Notes: generated by a model from the letters alone, not told the origin. Shown: positions 1 through 6,144, counted from the stretch's first letter. The stretch is DNA of 8,641 nucleotides from an uncultured Eubacteriales bacterium (GCA_900551495.1 URWG01000076.1:1-8641); one strand, 5' to 3'. A program made the numbers and translations.

Positions 1-401
1 TCCGACCGTGCCGCGGCTGCTGCGGTGCTCTCGCGACCGCTGCCAACGGGGAAATAGGGCGGGTTCGATACCACAACCTCGAAGCTCCCCGACGGGAGCA
101 GTGAGCGGATCTCCCGAACGTCGCCCAAAATCGGGCGCAGCCGTTGCGAGCAGCCGCTTGCCGCCGCGTTTTCCAGCGCGATGCGGTGCGCCGTCTCGTT
201 CAGCTCAATGCCGGTCACGGTGCAGCGCTCGTTCGCCGCGCAGAGCAGCAGTCCCAGCGTTCCGCAGCCCGCGCCGAGGTCCGCGACCCGTCCGGTGCAG
301 AACGGGGCGGCAAAATGCGCCAAAAGCATACTGTCCGTGCCGAGGCGGAAGCTGCCGTCGCCGTGGCGCAGGACGATTCCGTTATGTAATATTTCTTCCA
401 T
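1..401 (-). CDS. trmN6: TrmN6/YfiC-like tRNA1(Val) adenine-37 N6-methyltransferase, 3' end cut by the window
   Basis: Class I SAM-dependent N6-adenine methyltransferase. Family members methylate A37 of tRNA-Val in the cytoplasm. The first 133 residues are visible and the C-terminus lies beyond position 1. The N-terminus reads MEEILHNGIVLRHGDGSFRL, followed by GTDSMLL, the entry segment typical of this family. The SAM-binding motif DLGAGCG is at residues 41–47, an acidic residue ending the next strand is at GIELN (64–68), and the catalytic NPPY is at 113–116, followed by FPVGSGRES as in YfiC/YabB proteins. The ATG at 401–399 is the only start that keeps the N-terminal motif. No Shine-Dalgarno lies at normal distance: the nearest AGGAGG is in the far arm of a hairpin, and the start follows its U-rich tail. 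Family assignment is firm; the exact tRNA target is inferred. A related N6-adenine methyltransferase is the main alternative. Confidence 0.85.
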   Translation of the reverse strand, partial: MEEILHNGIVLRHGDGSFRLGTDSMLLAHFAAPFCTGRVADLGAGCGTLGLLLCAANERCTVTGIELNETAHRIALENAAASGCSQRLRPILGDVREIRSLLPSGSFEVVVSNPPYFPVGSGRESTAAAAARS

Positions 402-410
402 AGCAATAAA

Positions 411-434
411 AAGGAGGCTGTTTTGCAGCCTCCT
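411..434 (-). terminator. Hairpin with T-tract just upstream of the trmN6-like start
   Basis: AGGAGGCTG and CAGCCTCCT form a perfect 9-bp stem around a 5-nt loop. On the minus strand it is followed by TTTTTATT, a good intrinsic-terminator layout. It ends about 10 nt before the methyltransferase ATG, so it is either the end of an upstream minus-strand transcript or a leader attenuator. The same 24 bases recur at 608–631. Confidence 0.6.
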
Positions 435-457
435 CGATGTATTGATGAACCTCTGTA

Positions 458-583
458 TGTCATTCCGAGGAGCAAAGCGACGTGGGAATCTTGCGCAAGA
501 TGTATCGAATTCGCCGAAATCTATCAATAATTCAGAATAATTCTGCGAGATTGCCACGACCCTTACAGGGTCTCGCAATGACA
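458..583 (+). repeat. Dispersed hairpin-armed repeat, copy 1
   Basis: A 126-bp element bounded by TGTCATTCCGAGG on the left and CTCGCAATGACA on the right, which are near-perfect terminal inverted repeats. Each end also folds on itself. Left arm: ATTCC (462–466) pairs with GGAAT (485–489). Right arm: ATTGC (550–554) pairs with GCAAT (575–579), enclosing a tip stem GACCCT/AGGGTC (558–563, 567–572) with loop TAC. The middle, about 60 bp, is AT-rich. The reverse complement of 5995–6119 aligns along the whole length, including a shared core similar to TCGAATTCGCCGAAAT. No coding capacity and no target-site duplication is obvious. This resembles a non-autonomous MITE/REP-like intergenic repeat. Confidence 0.8.
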
Positions 584-607
584 GACCGGACTTTTTCGAA
601 CAATCTG

Positions 608-634
608 AAGGAGGCTGTTTTGCAGCCTCCTTTT
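608..634. terminator. Hairpin terminator after the ferredoxin gene
   Basis: The same stem as at 411–434 (AGGAGGCTG, 5-nt loop, CAGCCTCCT), beginning 12 nt past the ferredoxin stop codon. Its position suggests termination of ferredoxin mRNA. However, the T-tract (TTTTCT) follows on the plus side, and on the minus side the tail is only TTC, so its efficiency for ferredoxin is uncertain. Confidence 0.6.
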
Positions 635-643
635 CTCAGATGC

Positions 644-814
644 TTACTCCTGCTCGATGGCGTCCACGGGGCAGGCAGCGGCGCAAGAGCCGCACTCCAC
701 GCACTGGTCGGCGTCGATGACGTACTTGTCCTCGCCCTCGGTGATGATGCCGAGCGGGCAGGTATCGGCGCAGGTGCCGCACTTGGCGCAGGCGTCAGTA
801 ATGAAATATGCCAT
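644..814 (-). CDS. 2[4Fe-4S] ferredoxin
   Basis: A 56-residue bacterial-type ferredoxin (MAYFITDACAKCGTCADTCP...), too short for many gene callers. It carries low-potential electrons in the cytoplasm of anaerobes, for example for pyruvate:ferredoxin oxidoreductase or hydrogenase; the partner here is unknown. Two classic CxxCxxCxxxCP motifs are seen: Cys 9, 12, 15 and 19, then Cys 38, 41, 44 and 48, enough to ligate two [4Fe-4S] clusters. Length matches clostridial ferredoxins (about 55 residues). The start is supported by AGGAGG 7–8 nt upstream. It has its own promoter (850–877, minus) and a hairpin right after the stop, so it is probably monocistronic. It is divergent from clpC, with no functional link evident. 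Confidence 0.95.
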   Translation of the reverse strand: MAYFITDACAKCGTCADTCPLGIITEGEDKYVIDADQCVECGSCAAACPVDAIEQE

Positions 815-849
815 TGTTTTTGCCTCCTGTATGTATAATATGCAGTCTC

Positions 850-877
850 ATTCTACCATACTTTTTGAAAAAAGCAA
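850..877 (-). promoter_or_regulatory. Sigma-A promoter of the ferredoxin gene
   Basis: On the minus strand TTGCTT (877–872) is followed after 16 bp by TAGAAT (855–850). The TGG just before the -10 makes it an extended -10 element. The leader would be roughly 30 nt, ending in an AGGAGG site. Confidence 0.6.
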
Positions 878-959
878 TCGGTAAAATGCGGGAAAGCGAA
901 ATTTTTTCGCGGGTATAGAATCCGAAGCGGCGGTCAAGAATTTTTCGGGAGGGATGGCG

Positions 960-3221
960 GTGGCAAGGCAGGACGAGCGAATGCGGCTGCTGCTGCGGCA
1001 AGGCTGGGCGGTTGCGAGCGTTTTGGGACATAGCTGCGTCGGGACGGAGCATCTTCTGATCGCGCTGGCGATGCAGCAGGACGGACAGGCGGGACGGCTG
1101 CTGCAATGGCAGGGCGTGACGGCGCAGGAGCTGATAGGACAGTTGATCGCGCAGCGCGGCCGCGGAAGCCGGCTCGACGCGCTGCCGCAGGGTCTGACCG
1201 CGCGGGCGAGACGTGCGCTGCGTTCGGCGGGGTCGTCGCCCACGCCCGAAGCGGTACTGACGGCGCTGCTGCGCAACGGGGAAAACGGTGCCTGCCGCCT
1301 GCTGCGCCGCTGCCGCATTGATGAAAACGTGCTGTTTACCCGACTGTACGAGGGACAGTACGTTCGAAGGGAGCAGACCATGCAAAACGTAAGGCTATTG
1401 GAGCAGTTCGGGACAGATCTGGTCGAACAGGCGGATCGGACCGGAACGGTCATCGGCAGACAGCGCGAGATCGAGACGGTGCTGCAAATTCTTTCGCGCA
1501 AGCACAAGAACAACCCCGCCCTGATCGGTGAGCCGGGGGTCGGAAAAACGGCAATCGTCGAGGGCGTGGCGCAGTATATCGCGGCGGGACGGGTGCCGGA
1601 GGCGCTGCGGGGCAAGCGGCTGTTCGCGCTGGATATGGCGAGCGTGATCGCCGGAACGAAATATCGCGGCGAGTTTGAGGAGCGCGTGCGGGACATCATT
1701 GCGGAGGTGCAGCGGGCACAGAATGTCATCCTGTTCATCGATGAGATGCACACCCTGATCGGCGCGGGCGCTGCGGAGGGCGCGATCGACGCGGCAAATC
1801 TGCTCAAGCCCGCGCTGGGACGGGGAAAGCTCCAGCTCATCGGCGCGACGACGCTGGAGGAGTACCGCAAATTTATCGAAAAGGATGCCGCGCTTGAACG
1901 GCGCTTCCGCCCCGTGCAGATTCGCGAGCCGACGCAGGACGAGACGCTCGAAATCTTGGAGGGATTGCGCCCGGGCCTGGAGGCACATCACCGCTTGCCC
2001 ATCACCGACGGGGCGATCGAGGCGGCGGTGCGGCTCTCGTGCCGATACCTGACGGACAAATTCCTGCCGGATAAGGCGGTCGATCTGCTTGACGAGGGGG
2101 CTGCCTGCGCAAAAATGGCGCAGGTGTCGCACGGCGCGGGCACGGCGGCGCAATCCGTCGAGGAGGAGCTGCGCGGTGCGGTGCGCGACGGGGCATACGA
2201 GCGGGCGGCAAAGCTGCGCGACCGTCTGCGCATGATGGAGCGCCCGAAAAAGACCGCCGTCACCGCCGAGGACGTCGCAGCGGCGGTGTCAAACCGAACG
2301 GGGATCCCGATCGGCTCGGTGTCGCTGACGGAGCGGCAGCGGCTGTGTGAGCTGGAGGCGACCCTGTCCAAGCGCGTGGTCGGGCAGGAGGCGGCAATTC
2401 GTGCCGTGGCGGAGGCGGTGCGGCGCGGTCGCAGCGGACTTGCCGAGGAAAAGCGCCCCGTCGCGGCAATGCTGTTCACCGGTCCGACGGGCGTCGGGAA
2501 GACCGAGCTTTGCAAGGCGCTGAGCGAGGCGGTCTACGGCAGCGAGGACGCGATGATCCGACTGGATATGTCGGAATATATGGAAAAGCACGCCGTTTCG
2601 CGGCTGCTCGGAGCGCCGCCGGGCTACGTCGGGCATGACGAGGGCGGCGAGCTTTCCGAGCGGGTGCGCCGACGACCGTATTCGCTGGTACTGCTCGACG
2701 AGCTGGAAAAGGCACATCGGGACATTTGCGGAATTTTGTTACAGGTCATGGAGGACGGAATTCTGACGGATTCCAACGGGCGGCACGTCGATTTTCGCAA
2801 CACGCTGCTCGTCATGACCTCAAATCTCGGCGGCGAGGAAACGGCGTCCGTCGGCTTCGGCGACCGCTCTTCGGCACAGCAGCGGGCGCTGCGGGAGTAT
2901 TTTCCGCCCGAATTTTTGGGGCGGATCGACTGTATCGCGGCGTTTCGGCGCTTGGAGCAGCCGGAGCTGACACGCATTGCGGCGCTTCGGCTCAACGCCC
3001 TGTCACAGCGGGCGGAGCGTTTGCAGCTCGGACTGCGCTTTCAGCCCGAGACTGCCGCGTGGCTGGCGCAGCGGGCGGGAAGGAAGCCGAGCGGTGCGCG
3101 GGAGCTGCGGCACCTGATCCAAGCGGAGCTGGAATCGCCCCTTGCCGCCCTGCTCCTCGGTGTGAACCCGCCGAGACAGCTTTCCGTGGCGCCGAACGGG
3201 GAGCATTTGGTGCTGTCGTAG
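960..3221 (+). CDS. clpC: ClpC-type ATP-dependent Clp protease ATPase subunit
   Basis: Class I Clp/Hsp100 unfoldase that threads proteins into ClpP in the cytoplasm. Numbering from GTG 960 (753 aa): an N-domain of two Clp repeats (about 1–125); AAA-1 with Walker A GEPGVGKT (190–197), Walker B FIDE (D261–E262), GATTLEEYRK and the arginine pair RR 314–315; a short UVR-like middle domain (about 401–428) as in ClpC; AAA-2 with Walker A GPTGVGKT (508–515), Walker B LLDE (D580–E581), sensor 1 MTSNLGG and sensor 2 GARELR. The VGF loop (631–633) indicates ClpP docking. I favour GTG 960 over ATG 954, because GGGAGGG abuts the ATG but sits 6 nt before the GTG. It is somewhat shorter than B. subtilis ClpC (about 810 aa), with a trimmed middle domain and ClpP-loop region. 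No ctsR, mcsA or mcsB is beside it, and no convincing promoter was found. Confidence 0.95.
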   Translation: MARQDERMRLLLRQGWAVASVLGHSCVGTEHLLIALAMQQDGQAGRLLQWQGVTAQELIGQLIAQRGRGSRLDALPQGLTARARRALRSAGSSPTPEAVLTALLRNGENGACRLLRRCRIDENVLFTRLYEGQYVRREQTMQNVRLLEQFGTDLVEQADRTGTVIGRQREIETVLQILSRKHKNNPALIGEPGVGKTAIVEGVAQYIAAGRVPEALRGKRLFALDMASVIAGTKYRGEFEERVRDIIAEVQRAQNVILFIDEMHTLIGAGAAEGAIDAANLLKPALGRGKLQLIGATTLEEYRKFIEKDAALERRFRPVQIREPTQDETLEILEGLRPGLEAHHRLPITDGAIEAAVRLSCRYLTDKFLPDKAVDLLDEGAACAKMAQVSHGAGTAAQSVEEELRGAVRDGAYERAAKLRDRLRMMERPKKTAVTAEDVAAAVSNRTGIPIGSVSLTERQRLCELEATLSKRVVGQEAAIRAVAEAVRRGRSGLAEEKRPVAAMLFTGPTGVGKTELCKALSEAVYGSEDAMIRLDMSEYMEKHAVSRLLGAPPGYVGHDEGGELSERVRRRPYSLVLLDELEKAHRDICGILLQVMEDGILTDSNGRHVDFRNTLLVMTSNLGGEETASVGFGDRSSAQQRALREYFPPEFLGRIDCIAAFRRLEQPELTRIAALRLNALSQRAERLQLGLRFQPETAAWLAQRAGRKPSGARELRHLIQAELESPLAALLLGVNPPRQLSVAPNGEHLVLS

Positions 3222-3242
3222 CGACAATTTCTGTGCAGCGGC

Positions 3243-3271
3243 TTGATTTTTTTGACACTGCGGGATATAAT
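3243..3271 (+). promoter_or_regulatory. Sigma-A promoter of the DUF1858 gene
   Basis: TTGATT (3243–3248), a 17-bp spacer, then a consensus TATAAT (3266–3271). Transcription would start near 3278, giving a leader of about 25 nt that holds AGGAGGT (3289–3295), 7 nt before the ATG. No terminator separates clpC from this promoter, so readthrough from clpC is also possible. Confidence 0.75.
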
Positions 3272-3302
3272 AAGTGCAGAATATATACAGGAGGTCTGAA
3301 AA

Positions 3303-3527
3303 ATGGCTGCAAAAATCGAAAAAACCACCATCATCGGCGACGTTCTGGACATCGCTCCGCAGACCGCGCCTCTCTTTATGGCAATCGGCATGCACTGCCT
3401 CGGCTGCCCGTCCTCACGCGGCGAGACCGTTGAGGAAGCCTGCATGGTCCACGGCGTTGATGCCGACGCGTTCCTTGCGCAGGTCAACCGCTTTATCGAA
3501 GCAAGCGAGAATCAGGAGAACAAGTAA
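3303..3527 (+). CDS. DUF1858 redox-disulfide domain protein
   Basis: A 74-residue protein that is essentially one DUF1858 domain, the family also described as the hybrid-cluster-protein-associated redox disulfide domain. The signature is GMHCLGCPSSRGETVEEAC, with Cys 32 and Cys 35 in a CxxC arrangement and Cys 47 in the next helix; the N-terminal IGDVLDIAPQTAPLFMAIGM also fits. Family members are thought to act in thiol/disulfide or metal-related redox chemistry in anaerobes; the reaction and partner are not established. No hybrid-cluster protein gene lies in the window. It has a strong RBS and its own promoter, and is followed at once by a terminator, so it is probably transcribed alone. There is no signal peptide or membrane segment, so it is likely cytoplasmic. 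Confidence 0.9.
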   Translation: MAAKIEKTTIIGDVLDIAPQTAPLFMAIGMHCLGCPSSRGETVEEACMVHGVDADAFLAQVNRFIEASENQENK

Positions 3528-3540
3528 GCTCGAAACAGCG

Positions 3541-3579
3541 GCGGGCGAGGCGGTGCGCCTTGCCCGCTTGTTTTGTTTT
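3541..3579 (+). terminator. Intrinsic terminator after the DUF1858 gene
   Basis: GCGGGCGAGGC (3541–3551) pairs with GCCTTGCCCGC (3557–3567) through 11 bp, one of them G·T, around a 5-nt loop. It is followed by TTGTTTTGTTTT. It lies 13 nt after the stop codon and about 24 nt before the trmK start. Confidence 0.85.
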
Positions 3580-3602
3580 GCAGACATTGCGGGAGGAAAA
3601 CA

Positions 3603-4346
3603 ATGAAGCTGCCGATTTCAAAACGATTGCTGTGTGTTGCCGCGCAGGTGCCGAAGGGCGCTCGCGTGGCGGACATCGGCTGCGATCACGGCTATTTGAG
3701 CCTCTACCTTCTGCAAAGCGGACGCTCCGATTTCGTTCACGCCTGCGACCTGCGGGAAAAGCCGCTTGCCGCGGCGCGGAAAAACGCCGCCCGCTTCGGC
3801 ATTTCGGAGGGACTGCGGCTGTCGTGCGCGGACGGGCTGCGTGCCGTTGATCCCGCGGCGGTCGATACCGTGGTTTGCGCGGGCATGGGCGGCGACCTGA
3901 TCGCGCAGCTTCTGAGCGCCGCGCCGTGGATACGCGACGAGCGCTATCTGCTGATTTTGCAGCCGCAATCCGGCGGCAGCGATTTGCGGCGATACCTTGC
4001 CGAGAGCGGCTTCGGCACGGTGCGGGAGGAGCTGACGGAGGACGGCGGCTTCCTGTATAATGTGATCTGTGCGCGGTTCGGCAATGCCGTGCCGCTTTCG
4101 GCGGGGGAGCAGTACATCCCGCCATGTCTGCTGCACGGGGGAAGCCCGCTTTTGCCGCGCTATTTGGAACGGATCGAAAATGCGCTGCGGCTGACGGTCG
4201 AGGGGATCTCCCATGCCGCCGCACAGGAGGACAGAGCAAAGCTGACATATTATCAAACCGCGCTGCGGGAGGTTCGAGCCTTCCGCGCCGCGATCGACGA
4301 CCCGAAAAAGGAGGAGCATTATGCCGACGGTTCAGACCGTATATGA
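3603..4346 (+). CDS. trmK: tRNA (adenine(22)-N1)-methyltransferase TrmK
   Basis: SAM-dependent enzyme that methylates N1 of A22 in the D-arm of bacterial tRNAs, acting in the cytoplasm. It has 247 residues, close to the family norm (about 230–240). Features: SAM motif I DIGCDHGYLS (24–33), acidic D49 ending the second strand, DG at 77–78 for the adenine contact, the family hallmark AGMGGDLI (93–100), and LQPQSG (119–124). The C-terminal 80 residues form the helical, coiled-coil-like extension of TrmK (PRYLERIENAL... LTYYQTALREVRAF). The start at 3603 is chosen for GGGAGG (3591–3596) 6 nt upstream; an in-frame ATG at 3573 lies inside the terminator tail and lacks an RBS. Its last 26 nt overlap the Nif3-like gene, the usual trmK–yqfO pairing of Bacillota. 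No promoter is apparent downstream of the preceding terminator. Confidence 0.93.
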   Translation: MKLPISKRLLCVAAQVPKGARVADIGCDHGYLSLYLLQSGRSDFVHACDLREKPLAAARKNAARFGISEGLRLSCADGLRAVDPAAVDTVVCAGMGGDLIAQLLSAAPWIRDERYLLILQPQSGGSDLRRYLAESGFGTVREELTEDGGFLYNVICARFGNAVPLSAGEQYIPPCLLHGGSPLLPRYLERIENALRLTVEGISHAAAQEDRAKLTYYQTALREVRAFRAAIDDPKKEEHYADGSDRI

Positions 4347-5109
4347 TTTTTTGAAAACGCTTGCGCCGGAGACGATGGCGTATGACTGGGACCATGTTGG
4401 GCTGCTGTGCGGGCACTCCGACCGCGAGGTGAAGCGGCTGCTCGTCGCGCTTGACCCATTCCTGCCCGTTTGCGAGGAGGCGGCGGCGCTCGGCTGTCAG
4501 CTTCTCGTGACGCACCATCCCGCGATTTGGGAGCTGAAGGCGGTCAGCGACGCCTCGCCGGAGGGACGCGCTCTGCTGTATCTGATCGAAAACGGCATCT
4601 CCGCGCTCAACGCGCACACGAACCTTGACTGTGCGCCAGACGGAGTAAATGACTGCCTTGCGGCGAAAATCGGTTTACATAATATCGAAGTCATCGACCC
4701 ATGCGGCTCGGATGATCGGGGCAGACCCTACGGGCTGCTGCGCGGCGGCGAGATCGTGGAAATGCAGCCCGAGGCATTCGTGCACCATGTGAAAACGGCG
4801 CTGGGCTGCGAGGGCGTGCGCTGCGTTCTCGGTGATCGGTCGGTGCGGCGTGCGGCGGTCGGCGGCGGAAGCTGCGGCGGCGAGCTGTTCCGTGTGGCGG
4901 CGCTGGGCTATGATGCCTTCGTCACCGCCGACTGTAAGTACAACACCTTCGCCGATGCACAGGCACTGGGGCTGACGCTCGTGGACGCGGGGCATTTTCA
5001 GACGGAGAATCCCGTTTGCACCTACCTTGCCGAAGCGCTGCGGCGGCAATTTCCCGAAATTGAGGTATTCCTGTCGAAAAATCACCGCGACTGCATTAAA
5101 TTCGCATAA
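4321..5109 (+). CDS. Nif3-like dinuclear metal centre protein (YqfO family)
   Basis: A 262-residue Nif3/DUF34 family protein. The family forms toroidal hexamers with two metal ions per subunit; its biological role is unsettled, and GTP cyclohydrolase I type 2 is an older database label. Expected ligands are all visible by comparison with E. coli YbgI: THHP (H65, H66), AHTNLD (H99, D103) and DAGHFQTE (H225, E229). Other family marks are WDHVGLLCG (23–31) and the TADCKYNTFADA segment (202–213). This is the short form: it lacks the PII-like insert that makes B. subtilis YqfO about 370 residues long. AAGGAGG (4308–4314) inside the end of trmK sets the start, and the 26-nt overlap suggests co-expression with trmK. 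The adjacency is conserved, but the functional link is unknown. Confidence 0.92.
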   Translation: MPTVQTVYDFLKTLAPETMAYDWDHVGLLCGHSDREVKRLLVALDPFLPVCEEAAALGCQLLVTHHPAIWELKAVSDASPEGRALLYLIENGISALNAHTNLDCAPDGVNDCLAAKIGLHNIEVIDPCGSDDRGRPYGLLRGGEIVEMQPEAFVHHVKTALGCEGVRCVLGDRSVRRAAVGGGSCGGELFRVAALGYDAFVTADCKYNTFADAQALGLTLVDAGHFQTENPVCTYLAEALRRQFPEIEVFLSKNHRDCIKFA

Positions 5110-5114
5110 AACGG

Positions 5115-5143
5115 TTGTTTTTTAGGCGGCGCTATGCTAAAAT
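5115..5143 (+). promoter_or_regulatory. Promoter of yebC with a dyad over the -10
   Basis: TTGTTT (5115–5120), a 17-bp spacer and TAAAAT (5138–5143), with TG at 5135–5136 forming an extended -10. An inverted repeat, CGCTAT (5130–5135) and ATAGCG (5144–5149), brackets the -10 exactly. It could be an operator or a small hairpin. No terminator separates this promoter from the Nif3-like gene. Confidence 0.65.
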
Positions 5144-5179
5144 ATAGCGTGTGATTTTAATAAGAAGGGAAGAACTACC

Positions 5180-5917
5180 ATGTCGGGTCATTCCAAGTGG
5201 CATAATATTCAGAAAACCAAGGGTGCGCAGGATGCAAAGCGCGCCGCTGCGTTTACCAAGATCGCGAAGGAAATGTATGTTGCGGTGAAGGAGGGCGGCG
5301 GCTCGACCGACCCCAACTATAACTCCCGTCTGGCGACCGTCATCACCAAGGCGAAGGCGGCGAATATGCCCAACGACAACATCAAGCGCGTGCTGGAAAA
5401 GGCTGCCAACGCAGGCTCCGGCGACGCCTACGAAGCCATCACCTACGAGGGCTACGGTCCCGGCGGCGTGGCGATCATCGTCGAGACGATGACCGAAAAC
5501 CGCAATCGTACCGCGGGCAATATGCGCCACCACTTCGACAAATACGGCGGTAAAATGGGCACGACCGGCTGCGTGAGCTGGAACTTCTCGAAGAAGGGCG
5601 TCCTTGTGATCGACAACGAGGACGGCGACTACGAGGAGGACGCCGTGATGATGGACGCGATGGACTGCGGCGCGGACGACTTCGAGGCGGAGGAGGACTG
5701 CTTCACCGTTTACACCGATCCCGATGATTTCAACGCCGTCGCCGACGCACTGGGCAGGAAGGGCTATGCCTTCGTCTCTGCGCAGATCGAAATGGTCCCC
5801 GGCGAGTATAAGAAGCTCGAAAATCCGGACGACATCGCCATGATGGAAAAGATGCTTGACATCTTCGACGATGACGACGACGTGCAGAATACTTGGCACA
5901 ACTGGGACCGCGATTGA
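5180..5917 (+). CDS. yebC: YebC/PmpR family transcription/translation factor
   Basis: A 245-residue YebC family protein. Members were described as DNA-binding regulators (PmpR), and more recently as ribosome-associated factors that relieve stalling at proline-rich stretches; which applies here cannot be told from sequence. The family N-terminus MSGHSKWHNIQKTKGAQDAKRAAAFTKIAKE is intact in its key positions (SGHSKW, K15–R21 region). Further marks are NMPNDNIKRVLEKA, the YEGYGPGGVAIIVE strand, the TENRNRT segment and the GCVSWNF segment. The C-terminus is unusually acidic (DIFDDDDDVQ). Length is typical (about 240). The start follows an AGAAGGGAAG purine run and fits the conserved N-terminus. 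The gene ends in tandem stops TGATGA and is followed by a strong hairpin, so it is probably monocistronic from its own promoter. Confidence 0.95.
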   Translation: MSGHSKWHNIQKTKGAQDAKRAAAFTKIAKEMYVAVKEGGGSTDPNYNSRLATVITKAKAANMPNDNIKRVLEKAANAGSGDAYEAITYEGYGPGGVAIIVETMTENRNRTAGNMRHHFDKYGGKMGTTGCVSWNFSKKGVLVIDNEDGDYEEDAVMMDAMDCGADDFEAEEDCFTVYTDPDDFNAVADALGRKGYAFVSAQIEMVPGEYKKLENPDDIAMMEKMLDIFDDDDDVQNTWHNWDRD

Positions 5918-5930
5918 TGAAATTGAATCA

Positions 5931-5969
5931 AAACCCCGTGTGTGAGAATTCGGCTCACACACGGGGTTT
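5931..5969. terminator. Strong dyad terminator after yebC
   Basis: A perfect 16-bp stem: AAACCCCGTGTGTGAG (5931–5946) and CTCACACACGGGGTTT (5954–5969), with a 7-nt loop. On the plus strand the T-run is only the TTT of the stem itself. On the minus strand TTTTGATTCAATTT follows, so it may also stop transcription arriving from the convergent operon. Confidence 0.8.
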
Positions 5970-5994
5970 CAGTCTGTCAAAAAAGCACCAAGCC

Positions 5995-6119
5995 TGTCAT
6001 TGCGAGGGTGCTTGCACCCGTGGCAATCTCGCAGGATTGTTTTGAAATTCCGATAAATTTCGGCAAATTCGAAGCGTTTCACATGAGATTGCCGCGTCGC
6101 TTCGCTCCTCGCAATGACG
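5995..6119 (-). repeat. Dispersed hairpin-armed repeat, copy 2 (inverted relative to copy 1)
   Basis: A 125-bp element with ends TGTCATTGCGAGG and CCTCGCAATGACG. Its reverse complement matches the element at 458–583 along its whole length. The left arm folds as ATTGC (5999–6003)/GCAAT (6023–6027), enclosing a tip stem GGGTGC/GCACCC (6006–6011, 6014–6019). The right arm folds as ATTGC (6088–6092)/GCAAT (6111–6115). It lies between two convergent transcription units and interrupts no gene. Confidence 0.8.
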
Positions 6120-6144
6120 GGATTGGTTTTTTCTGACAAGCTGC

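Noticed and set aside
458..583. CRISPR or IS element origin for the repeat
   Set aside because: There are only two copies, far apart, with no regular spacers, no cas genes and no transposase reading frame.
896..910. GCGAAA/TTTCGC hairpin in the ferredoxin–clpC intergenic region as a terminator or CIRCE element
   Set aside because: There is no T-tract after the stem, it does not match the CIRCE consensus, and it follows no gene on either strand. It may be chance.
931..950. GGTCAAGAA upstream of clpC as a CtsR operator
   Set aside because: CtsR needs a tandem GGTCAAA heptad repeat. Only one imperfect half is present.
954..956. ATG as the clpC start
   Set aside because: The purine-rich GGGAGGG directly abuts it, leaving no spacer; the in-frame GTG 6 nt later has proper spacing. 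The difference is only two residues.
848..1870. Long open frame on the minus strand inside clpC (340 codons)
   Set aside because: It is antisense to a well-conserved AAA+ region, has low-complexity Ser/Arg/Pro-rich translation, no family motif and no RBS. High G+C explains the lack of stops.
3252..3257. Consensus TTGACA as the -35 of the DUF1858 promoter
   Set aside because: It is only 8 bp from the TATAAT. The overlapping TTGATT at 3243 gives the correct 17-bp spacer.
3493..4617. Minus-strand open frame of 374 codons across trmK and the Nif3-like gene
   Set aside because: The translation is Arg/Ala/Pro-rich with no recognisable fold, while the plus strand encodes two clear families.
5132..5962. 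Minus-strand open frame of 276 codons opposite yebC
   Set aside because: It mirrors the codon pattern of yebC, begins beyond the terminator dyad and has no family motif.
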